The position numbers were made by a program, and so were the translations under genes. The notes under the pieces were generated by a model that was not told where the DNA came from, ran no database searches, and saw only the letters and a list, made by a program, of their open reading frames with translations. Shown piece by piece: positions 32,876-42,290 of a stretch of DNA of 64,000 nucleotides. The DNA is from Symbiodinium natans (lineage: Eukaryota; Sar; Dinophyceae; Suessiales; Symbiodiniaceae). The DNA lies in NCBI GenBank assembly GCA_905221605.1, contig CAJNDS010002330.1:356576-420575 (forward strand), given 5' to 3'. The first letter of the stretch is position 1, and each line of letters starts with the position of its first letter.

Positions 32876-33227
32876 GGTGCTCTCAGGAGGGGTCCTGAAG
32901 TAGTGACACAGTATTACTGAGATAGTATAAGAGTAAGAACAAGAGCACATATTCACAGAAAAGCCCTACCAAGTGCTCAAAGTTGAAGGCCATTACCTGA
33001 TTTCAAGCTTCTTGAACCCTACCCTGCTTGCCCGCTACCCACCAGCCGGGTCGGGGAATCATTGCTTTTCTTGAGTGTTTAGGTTTAGGCTTAGGGTTTA
33101 GGGATTGAAACGAAAAGTTGGGCTGCAAGCAGAAACCCATACGGCGATGGGTCCGTGAAAGCTTCGCGAAAATATTTGTTGTCCGCGAAGGCTTTTTAGG
33201 ATGAAGGCATGTAGGTCAATGATCATA

Positions 33228-33375
33228 GGTGTATATATATATATATACAGATATTTATTTCTGTTTATTTCTTTATATATATATATAGCAAAACGAAGTA
33301 TGTTTACTGACACATACTGTTTGAAAATACATACATAGAATGTGTATAGGTACATATATATATATATGTATAAGC
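33228..33375. repeat. TA microsatellites
   Basis: Several TATATA runs at 33228-33247, 33273-33287 and 33352-33370 in an AT-rich stretch. The region 33380-34195 is degenerate G-type sequence with a C run (33933-33949) and no recognised gene. Confidence 0.85.
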
Positions 33376-34194
33376 CCATCAAGAACCCTCAATAATTCAG
33401 CCCAAGGCCTGGATGTGCCAGAGCCTCTCATGCGTGAGGTTTACATCATGAGGCTCGCAGGGCTTCGGGCTTAGGTTTCGGGGTTTTGGGTTTAGGGTTT
33501 AGGGATTATACAGGGTTTAAGGGTTTAGGGTTGTTAGGGGCCATTTTCATGGATTTAGGTCAGTTTTAAGGCTCGGGGGTTAGTGTTTTAGGGCGTTTAC
33601 GGCTTAGACTTCGGGTATTTCGGGTAATTTAGCCCGGGTTTTGTTTTAGGGGTCGGGGTTTAGACCTTAGGTTTCTTTGTGGTTGAAGGTACTTTGGGTT
33701 TTGCAGGTGAAGGTGTTTAGGGCTTAGGGTTCAGGGTTGAAGGTGTTTGGGGTTTAGGACTTATTGTACGGACCTGGGGTTTGGGAGTGTCTGCAGGGGA
33801 GAATCAACACGACAGGTGACATCACATACCGAGGCCTAACACCGATACTCTGAAGGAAGCCACTGGTTCCCCCCAGAACCCTTATACAGCTGTAATGTAT
33901 ACTACCCAAAATGCCCATACTAGTTGAGCAGGCCCCCCCCCCCCCCCCCACGTAAGTCTGCCTAAGGGCTTGCAGATTACTGCTCGAAGATGTGCTGCGC
34001 CGCTAAAGAAATAAAACCCCCCCAATCAGGAAGGATGGTGGAGGTTGTGCCCTTAACCGTAAGCACTTCTAAAGGGGCGTTGAAAACACGAGATTAGAAC
34101 AGCTAGGTGACTGGGGTGGGGTGACTTCCCTCCGCCAGCGTGCGCCCAAAATCTAAAGAGAGGCGATGGTAAAAGCCCTCAACCCCCACACACT

Positions 34195-34310
34195 AAAACC
34201 CTTAAGCCTTAGACCCCTAATCCCTAAACCTTATAAGCCCTTAAACCCTCAACCCTAAACCTTTAAAGCCCCAAACCCTCAAACCCTAAACCCCCAAGCC
34301 CTCAAAACCC
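34195..34310. repeat. degenerate CCCTAAA sequence before exon 34321
   Basis: C-type units with many variants end about 10 bp before the exon. G-type sequence (GGGGGATTTGGGG, TTTAGGG) follows the exon at 34470-34520. Confidence 0.8.
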
Positions 34311-34320
34311 CTGACACAAA

Positions 34321-37300
34321 GCGGGAGGCCCGACATCTCCCCCATGCTGGGATGGGAGACCGGGAGGGACTCCGAGCCGGCGTTCATGGACATGTGCTTC
34401 GGCTCGGGGCAGTGCATTGGGGCTTTTTGTGGTGCTTTTTGGGTTGGTGCTTTTGTTTCTTTTTGGGGGAGGGGGGGGTTTGGGGGATTTGGGGGATTTG
34501 GGGGGCTTCGGGTTTAGGGTTGTGTTTGTGATTTTTATTTCAAGGACGGACTGAAGGAGGGACTGCTATAAAGGATATTGTGGGACTGTGGAAGAGGGTT
34601 CCAAGATATCCGATCCGAGATCCTCAAGCCCTAGACCCTGTGCGTTGAACCACTACATGAAACGTGAGGGTTTCCGATTATAGTACCTGTTTAGGGGGGG
34701 GGCTCCTAGAATGAGGATGTTAGGTATTTTGGGGTATACTTTTGGGGAAGTTCCCTTCTCACCTCCCCCACAGAGCGAAGACCTGGGCCTTCGAATCCGC
34801 CTTTGGGGGCTTCTTACGTCCTGAACTCTCAATTCATTCTCAGGGCTTCGGGTTTGGGGTTTAGGATTTTGGGTTTATAGGGCTTAGGGTTTCGGGATGA
34901 GAGTTGAGGGTTGAGGCCCACTAGAGTACGTAGAATCTATCCGGAAGTGTAGCCGAGGAACCTCCACGCGGTGCGAGATGAGAAGACTGCCCCGCAGGCC
35001 CGCGGGCGTCGGCGTTTTTGAGCTCAGGGTTTTCAGGGCTCATCCCCGAGGGTTTAGGGTTTAGGGCTGAGGCCCGGGAACATTCTTGTGTTTAGGTTTA
35101 GAAGATTCGATCACTTGGGACCTTGACGCAGCTTTGGGGCACTGTGTTGCTCCTTGAGCAATAGAACCCTAAACCCTAAAAATGAAACCCGTAAACTCTA
35201 CTGAGCCCTAAAACCTAAGCCCTCAATACCCCTGCCTCCCCTCCCTCAAACGGGACCCCATCGGCTGTTAGGGTTCAGGGTTTCAGGGTTGAAGGTGCCG
35301 CCTGGTGAGCGAGCGGAGCTGCTGGACCCTAAACCCGACAATTAGGGGTCGGAACAATTACTAATAGAATTCCCTTATGGTCCCCACATAAATCTACTAG
35401 AATGACCCCCCAGCACCCTGTTCTAGTTATTTGGGCTCCTACAGAACGTTTTTGCTTGCTTTGGGGGGGCTCCTCGAAGCGCGCGGCCAGGTGGTGCTCT
35501 ACCAGTTTGACTCGGCAGACCCCATGCGGCCCGGCGCAAGCGCGCGCTGTTCGAAGCGAAGAAGCCCCTTAAAACCCTGAACCTTACCAAAACGACCAAT
35601 AAATAGTAAGTAGAATAACAAGAATAACAAGAATAACAAGAATAACAAGAATAACAAGAATAACAAGAATAAGTAGAATAACAAGAACAACAAGAATAGC
35701 AACAATAGTGTGAAGAATAGCCCAGGCCTTAAAGCCATCACCCCCTGCAGAGCGCAAAACAGCCAGGAGAAGGGTGAGAGTGGGATCAGCCATCGTGAGA
35801 GCTATGAGAGTAGCCATCAGCATGAGCAAATGAAATGGTCATGGCAACAGCGGTCATGACCATGGTAACCCCTCAACCCTAAACCCTAAAAACCTAAACC
35901 CTAGACCCCTAAACCCTAAACCCGTAAACCCCTCAACCCTAAACCCTAGACCCCTAAACCCTAAACCCCTAAACCCAAATTTAAAGGAACCCCCTGGGCC
36001 TCCTCATCGCCTACGCGGAGAGCTCCGTAAAGCCTGTCGTCTCCGACTTCGACACTTTCACAGTGGGCCCCTTGCCGGCTGAAGGTTTACGGGGTTTAGG
36101 GCTTAGGGTTAGGGTTTAGGGTTTAGGGCTTAGGGTTTAGAGGGTTTAGGGCTTAGGGTTTAGGGTTTAGGGTTTGGGGTTTAGGGTTTAGGGTTTAGGG
36201 TTTGGGGTTTAGGGGGTACCTCAGCGTATTGGTATTGCGAGGCCCGCAACCCCCTAAATCCCAAAAGCCCCAGGCACCTAAAACCCTAGACCCTGAGCCC
36301 TAAACCCCAGCCCCTTGCGGCTTCGAGGCAGCCGGGGATTCTCCTACGCAGGCTTGGCGGAAAAACAGCACCTGGGGAAGCAGAGAGATGGATTTGTGGT
36401 GTAGGGTCTGTTAAGAGCCTTTTGGGGTTGGGATTGTGGGTGAGTCTAGGGTTTCAGTTCTTCTTTAGGATTTGGGGGCTGGGGTTGTGTGATACAGGCA
36501 TGTGTGAAGGGTCTGTTTAAGAGTCCTGCGTGTTCTTCTTAGGGTTTCGTGAGCAGTGAGTTGGACGGATTGACTCAGAATTTGAGAGGCTGTCTTTCTC
36601 TAGGGTTTCGGGTTTAAGGGGTTTAGGGTGCTTGAGGATGACTCACCCCAAATCCCCGACCCCAAACTCTAAACCACCCAGGCTCGAGTTGATCCACTGG
36701 TCTCTGAAGCACACGAAGCGGCTCCTCGAGACGCCTGAGCACAGAGGAAGCAGCGGTTGCTTGCTGGCCGCGTACTTGCCTGTCAACCCCCGAAGCCCTG
36801 AAAAGCTGCAGAACAAGCAGAGATCCCAGGCAAGACGCTGTAATGTAGGGGTTGAAAACTTGAGAGGCGGGTTAGTGTAGGTTATACCTGATGGGTATAG
36901 CCCGGGCTCCTCCGCCCTCCCTCCCTCCACAACGCACCTTACAAGCCACAGCATGGAACTGGCGCCGATAGCACTGGTCAGCCTAAACCCTAAACCCTAA
37001 ACCCTAAACCCTAAACCCTAAACCCTAAACCCTAAACCCTAAACCCTAAACCCCGAACCCTCATGGTCAAAGAATGCCACAAGCATCAGTTGGCGCAGGA
37101 TGGACGTCGCGATGGCTCGAGGTTCTGACGCGCGGCTTCGTTAGCGCTGTCCCCAAATTCCCCTCCTCCTTGAAAACCCTCAGTGCACCCACGTCTTCAC
37201 GTCTTCTAGCGGACTTAAACCCTTCACCGAGAAGCCTAACGGGCTCAAAGTCCGTTCTCAGTGCATGTTCTGTCCTTCAGCTTGTGTTCTGTCGGAAGCC

Positions 37301-40300
37301 CTGCAAGCCAAGGAAAGAGGAAGCCAACCGGGTCTTTCGGCCGCAGCCGAATTACGACCTTGTAGGGGTTTGGGGTTTGTTGGGGTTCGAGTTGAAACTC
37401 CATGGGCCTCTTTGCTGGTTCGCCCTTGGACCCCTGTCCAACTACGTCACCCTAAGGTGCGAAACCCTGAAGCCTCAAAGCCTGGATCCTTCTCCCAAGG
37501 CCCGAAACACTGAGCCCGAAGACCCTACGCACCGGACATCTTGACCTTTGCTTCGGTTTGCTAGACCTGGCTTCGGATTGCACGGGGCTTAGGGTATTAG
37601 GGCAATAGGGTTTAGGGTTTGCAGGGGCTTAGGGTGCAGGGTTGCATAGGGCGTAGGGCTTTTGGGGTTTTGGGTTTGGGATTGTTTGGTGACATTGGCG
37701 CCGTTGCGTCGAGCTTCATAGTTGAAGGGTCATGGGAAGTGATCACTGACATCAACAATATTCATGGCCTGAACCCTATAAACCCTATATCTATGGAAAC
37801 CCTGTATAAACCCTATATAAATCCTATAAACCCTATAAAAGCCCTATAAACCCTATAAACCCTATAAGCCCTGCAAACCTGAACCCTCAAAGTGTCGGGT
37901 CGACCCCGGCTCCAGGGCTTTCATCCAACGGTGCCGAAGTTCGGCTTCGGTGACGATGTCTCCTGTAGCATCCGAGCTGCAAGCTTCTCCGGGCTTCGGG
38001 TTTAGGGTTTAGGGTTAGGGTTTAGGGTGTAGGGTGTAGGGTGTAGGGTTTAGAGTTTCGGAGAGACGCCAGTGCCCCATTTGTGAAGAGTCATGCTGCC
38101 TGATTTGCCCGAAATTTAGAGGGGCTTCAGCGTTTAGGGTTTAGGGTTTAGGATTCAGGGTTTGCGGCGTTGAGGTTTCGGGTTAGGCTGCAGTGCTGTA
38201 CGACACCCAATCTCAGGCATCACTTCTACACCCCTGAGCCCTAAACCCTAAACCCTGCACCCTAAGCCCTAAACACCGAAGCCCATAGCACATCAATCTA
38301 AATCCTACACACCCTGAACCCTGGACTGAACCCACTGTGTTTTTTGGGCCTCGGTTCCCCAACATAGAACGGGATGGGATGCAAAGTACACCCAAAGTAC
38401 CCTTCTCCAGGAACCCAGCGGCGAACCTAGCTTCGGGTCGCACAGCGGTTTGAGGTTCAGGGTCGAACCTCCTCTGTTGCCGGGCTCCAAGCCCTACAGT
38501 AAGCTGCTCAGGCCTTGTGGAGGATGTCGTTCGCGAGACCGAGGCCTGCGGAGCCGTGTCGGGCTCAGTTAGACCGGACGGGTGTTGGGTGGGGGGGGGG
38601 GGGGGGGGGGGGGGGCGGGTCGGGGTTGTTCCAAACTAGGGGCTCCCTTGAGAGGCAGGGGATTATGGGTTTAGGGATTTAAGCTATTCGGGGTTCCCAT
38701 CTCAACAACTTGCAAGACCTCAGTTCCTGACACCCAGGGGTGGCTTTTTCCCTAAGCCCTAAGCCCTAAGCCCTAAGCCCTAAGCCCTAAGCCCTATGCC
38801 CTATGCCCTATGCCCTGAGCCCTGAGCCCTGAGCCCTAAGCCCTAAACTCGAACTTCTCCTGTGTGTTTTTGTTTACTTGGGGTTGTATAGGGCTTAGGG
38901 CCGAGAGAATCGCTGGAGAGCAGAGGGCAAAGGCTTTGGCAGGAAGAGCAATGAGCCAGGCAAGCCTCCCGTGCATCAGGAGCCGTGGCACCTTCCTTGC
39001 TGCGTCTTAGGCACCGGCCGAGTTTGCACAGAAAACCCAAAAACTACCTGGACTTATGGTCTACCAGAGACCCAACAAGGGCCCATCATTGAGATTCTCA
39101 AAACCTCCTCTCCCCCCCCCCCCCCCCCAAATTCCTAACACCCAGAGGCTTTAGTGGTTTGGGGCTCTGCTTTCTCTCACTGACGGGCCTTTTAGCTTAC
39201 TGTTGGCTAGTAGGGAATGAGGGAATTAGGGCCCTATATAATCCCTTACAGGGTATATAGAATCCCCTAAAGGGTATACACAATCCCCCGAAAGGGTATA
39301 TGTAAGGCCCATTCCCTACTAACCAAGAGTAAGCTTTAGGTGCGGCATGGCGCGGAGTGCTTCAACTTCTATTTCCCGCAGGAGTTGGACCAGGATGGGC
39401 AGGGCTTCGGGTTTCGGGTTTCGGGTTTAGGGTTTAGGGTTTAGGGTTTAGGGTTTTTGGTTTAGTGTTTAGGGTTTAGGGTTTAGGGTTTAGGGTTTAG
39501 GGCTGCTCTGAGGTGGTCCTTTGAGCTTTGGGGGCAGTTTCGAGAACCCCCGCCCTCACGTGGCCCTTCATAGACGCGTCATAGACACCTTAGCCCTAAG
39601 CCCTGAGCCCTGAACCCTAAAACCCTAAAACCCTAAAACCCTAAAACCCTCAAACCCTCAAACCCTCAAACCCTCAAACCCTCAAACCCTCAAACCCTCA
39701 AACCCTCAAACCCTCAAACCCTCAAACCCTCAAACCCTCAAACCCTCAAACCCTCAAACCCTCAAACCCTCAAACCCTCAAACCCTCAAACCCTCAAACC
39801 CTCAAACCCTCAAACCCTCAAACCCTCAACCCTCAAACCCTCAAACACTCAACCCTTCACCCCTCAAACCCTAAAACCTAAACCCTAAAACCCTAAACCC
39901 TAAAAAAACCCTAAACTAAACCCTAAACCCTAAACCCTAACCCAACACCAAACCGCAGGGCTTTTTCTGGGTGGGGGGGGGGGGGGGGGGGGGGGGTGGT
40001 GGTGCCTGGACTTCTGTGGTCCCCTGAACTCCCAGGAGTTCTTGATCGTTTGGGACGGCTTCCAAGATCCCCCGTGGAGGAGTCACGCGGCTTAGGGTTT
40101 AGGGTTTAGGGTTCAGGGTTTAGGGTTTAGGGTTTAGTAAGGGCTTGAGCATTTTAGGGCTTTAGGGTTTTAGGATTTCGATGGTTTTAGGGTTCAAAAT
40201 CACCAAGATACTGGTGGACTTTGAGCGGCTGCCAAAAACCTAACTACCAAACTACAACGCATTCAAGTTCAGCTGAAAACTCCGAAACCCTAAACCCGAA

Positions 40301-41288
40301 ACCCTAAACCCTAAACCCTATACCCTATAAACCCTAAAGTGGAATTCAATGAGAACTGGAGCAGTCAGGCTCTCGGCCCGCATTTGCCCAAACCAGGGAT
40401 TGAACCCCCAGAAGCCCCAAATCCTAATCCCTTGAGAGCTTGAGCCCCAGAAATTCCTAAATCCTGAGCCTGCGAGCCCTCAATCTTAGGCCCTTGAACA
40501 CCAAACCCCTACACCCCAAACCCTACACCCCGAACCCGAAACCCTAAACCTAAACGCTAAACCCAAAACCCAGGCGTCAGCGAACTAGAGCTCCGCGACT
40601 TCCTCAAGAAGCGGGTGGACGACGGCCGCTGGGTCATGGGGTTTCGGGTTCCTAGGGTAGTCACATGGTCCCTTACCTTCTGTGGAGGGTTCTGACTTAT
40701 GGGCCTTGGGTTTGATAGGGCATATAAAGGTTGGATCAGGGTCCCTTAAATAAGTGCCCATATGAAGGAACCATGGAACTACGCTAAGAAAAGATGCATG
40801 CATGTATGCATGTATGCATGTATGTATGTACGTATGTATGCATGTATGTACGTACGTACGTATGCACGTATTATGTGTAGGTCTAGGTGTAGGTGTAGGT
40901 GTAGGTGTAGGTGTAGGTGTAGGTGTAGGTGTAGGTGTAGGTGTAGGTGTAGTATGCGTATGCGTGTGCGTATGTCAGTACGTATAGGTACGCATGTACA
41001 CAACCTACAGGGACATACAGGGACCTACAGCCTTTTTGGAACTGTAACTACCCCTGAACCTTCAACAGGGCTTTTGGGGTTGAGCGTTTGGGGTGTAGCG
41101 GCGTGGGGTAATTTAAGGTGTTAGGGATTTTGGGTTTAAAGGTTTTCTCCTGTTCTCTATCAAATGATGGTCTAAATCAGGGGTTAAAGGTTTAGGTTTA
41201 GGTTCAGCCTAGAATCCTCAACCTTGAGCCCTTGGCTGTCGAGGCTACGCTTTCCCCTTCAACCCGGTCTGGCCCATACGGGACGCAG
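34321..41288 (+). CDS. uncharacterised conserved protist protein, about 11 exons
   Basis: Exon model: 34321-34410 (RPDISPMLGWETGRDSEPAF, MDMCFGSG), 35491-35533 (VVLYQFDSADPMRP), 35987-36066 (NPLGLLIAYAESSVKPVV, SDFDTFTVG), 36328-36367 (SRGFSYAGLAEKQ), 36682-36746 (LELIHWSLKHTKRLLETPEH), 37099-~37136 (GWTSRWLEVLTRGF), 37916-~37960 (GFHPTVPKFGFGDD), 39340-39393 (VRHGAECFNFYFPQELDQ), 40036-~40080 (EFLIVWDGFQDPPWR), 40574-40624 (VSELELRDFLKKRVDDG), 41244-41288 (YAFPFNPVWPIRDAG). The order and in-frame joins match a protein family I recall from protist genomes, without a known function. At least one exon is missing between 35533 and 35987 because the phases differ. The N-terminus and C-terminus are not placed. 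Donors are GC or GA; introns carry heptamer arrays. I do not infer a function. Confidence 0.7.
35614..35700. repeat. AATAACAAG 9-mer array
   Basis: About nine tandem AATAACAAG units with small variants. It produces long Leu/Val-rich open frames on the minus strand that are artefacts. Confidence 0.9.
35875..35978. repeat. CCCTAAA array before exon 35987
   Basis: C-type units, some 8-mers, ending 9 bp before the exon that encodes the SDFDTFTVG segment. Confidence 0.9.
36088..36212. repeat. TTTAGGG array after exon 35987-36066
   Basis: About 17 G-type units. The intron then changes to C-type at 36240-36315 before exon 36328, a clear head-to-head pair in a 261-bp intron. Confidence 0.95.
36983..37052. 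repeat. CCCTAAA array, ten units
   Basis: Nearly perfect C-type array 46 bp upstream of exon 37099. Confidence 0.95.
37770..37875. repeat. CCCTATAAA-type array
   Basis: Units of AAACCCTATA and variants, a diverged C-type repeat, end about 40 bp before exon 37916. TTTAGGG/GTGTAGGG follows that exon at 37998-38055. Confidence 0.85.
38591..38615. repeat. poly-G run (25)
   Basis: The longest G homopolymer in the window, preceded by GGTGTTGGGT. Confidence 0.95.
38750..38848. repeat. block-structured CCCTAAG/CCCTATG/CCCTGAG array
   Basis: About six CCCTAAG, three CCCTATG, three CCCTGAG, then CCCTAAG and CCCTAAA. Identical variants lie side by side. Confidence 0.95.
39195..39334. mobile_element. 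140-bp foldback MITE ending at a 3' splice site
   Basis: Inverted ends: GCTTACTGTTGGCTAGTAGG at the left and the complement of GCTTACTCTTGGTTAGTAGG at the right. TTTA flanks both sides (39191-39194, 39335-39338) as a probable target duplication. The interior has three AGGGTATA repeats. The right-hand TTTA plus G forms the AG acceptor of the exon at 39340. A relative lies at about 45710-45830. Confidence 0.8.
39404..39502. repeat. TTTAGGG/TTTCGGG array after exon 39340-39393
   Basis: About 14 G-type units starting 11 bp after the exon end. The intron later carries C-type repeats (39600-39945) before the next exon. Confidence 0.95.
39600..39945. repeat. 8-mer array: CCCTAAAA then CCCTCAAA, then CCCTAAA
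   Basis: Four CCCTAAAA units are followed by about 23 CCCTCAAA units, then decay back through CCCTCAA and CCCTAAAA to CCCTAAA. CCCTAAAA is the Chlamydomonas-type telomere unit. Confidence 0.97.
39973..39996. repeat. poly-G run (24)
   Basis: G homopolymer 39 bp before exon 40036, inside the same intron as the 8-mer array. Confidence 0.95.
40091..40137. repeat. TTTAGGG array after exon 40036
   Basis: About six G-type units directly after the FLIVWDGF exon. Confidence 0.95.
40652..40788. mobile_element. foldback MITE (family 3)
   Basis: The left end CTAGGGTAGTCACATGGTCC pairs with the complement of the right end CCATGGAACTACGCTAAG. It is related to 7267-7427 and lies in the intron after exon 40574. 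Confidence 0.6.
40796..40955. repeat. ATGT/GCATGTAT microsatellite and GTAGGT hexamer array
   Basis: Tetranucleotide repeats at 40796-40870 and about eleven GTAGGT hexamers at 40878-40950. Open frames across them (YVCMYV, CRCRCR) are repeat artefacts. Confidence 0.95.
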
Positions 41289-41894
41289 GCCAGACCTGCC
41301 TGGGGCACCGGCATGGAGGGCTAAGGGATTAGGAAGTACATGGGGGGCTTGGGATTTCGGAACGCCTCAAAGAGAGCTATCTGAATCACTGGAGCCCTCA
41401 AGGCTCGTGTGGATAGTGGGCCCGTCGTGTCGGCTTAGGATCGAGGGGGGCTGAGGGGAGTTTATGCGTCTGGGAAGTTAGGCTGTAAACTGAGCAGAGC
41501 TCCAGTCCCGGGCCCAGCCACTGGAGAGGATCAGGGTTGAGCACTGAGGGAACCCCCCCCCTTAACCCTCGAAGCTGCACTTCAACTTTCTTGTCGGTTT
41601 GGTAGCACACCATGGATCCAACGGTTGAAATGGGTGACCCTAAACCCGAAACCCTAAACGGAGAGCGGCCTTGTGCTGCCCGCAACCACGGGTGGCCTCT
41701 TTGTGCTTAAGGACAAAAAAACATCGGCAGGCGCGCACTTTTCGGCATGCGCTGGTCCTCAGAGAGGCACGCAATCCTGGACTCGAAACTGGGTCTGGAG
41801 TCCGGAAACTGCACGCCTCCCCCGTATTTGCTTGTCGCGCTCCCTGTTTTTTTTTTGCTTTTCAAAAGGCAACCCTGCTTAAATCCTCAATAAT

Positions 41895-42290
41895 GGCACA
41901 TACGAGCACTTGCAAATGGGGGGGGGGTCTGCGCCGGCCCCCCAACCACCCGCTCAAAATCTCTGATTAGAGCTGGCGCGCAATCACACGAATTATTTGC
42001 ACATGGGGGGGCTGCGCCCCCCAACCCCCCCGCTCAAAAGCTCTCGCACAAGCACAGTCTCTAAAAACTGGCGTGCAAGCCAGGTATTTGCAAATGGGAG
42101 GGGCTGCGCCTGAGTATCTGCAAAATTCGAAGAGGGTACTTGCTCGGGATTCCCAACATTTGTGGGTTTTTTGTTTGTTGCTGCGCTATCTGCAGGTCCC
42201 CCCCAACCCCCCGCTCAAAATCTCGCGCACAAGCGCAGTTTTTAACATCTGGCACACAAGCCAAGTATTTGCAAATGGGGTGGCTCGGGA
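41895..42290. repeat. GC-palindrome repeat cluster
   Basis: About four diverged units of roughly 100-150 bp that share ATTTGCAAATGGG, GGGGCTGCGCCCCCC and CCCCGCTCAAAATCTC. The CTGCGCC core is flanked by G and C runs that could form a stem. 41290-41890 holds no recognised exon. Confidence 0.7.

Noticed and set aside
26980-33000. Kinase exons completing a PKG
   Set aside because: I looked for glycine-loop, HRDLKPEN, DFG and APE motifs among the islands and found none.
35499-35829. Leu/Val-rich membrane-like frames on the minus strand
   Set aside because: They come from the AATAACAAG 9-mer array.
40762-41124. 120-codon frame with Cys-Arg repeats
   Set aside because: Translation of the GTAGGT and ATGT arrays.
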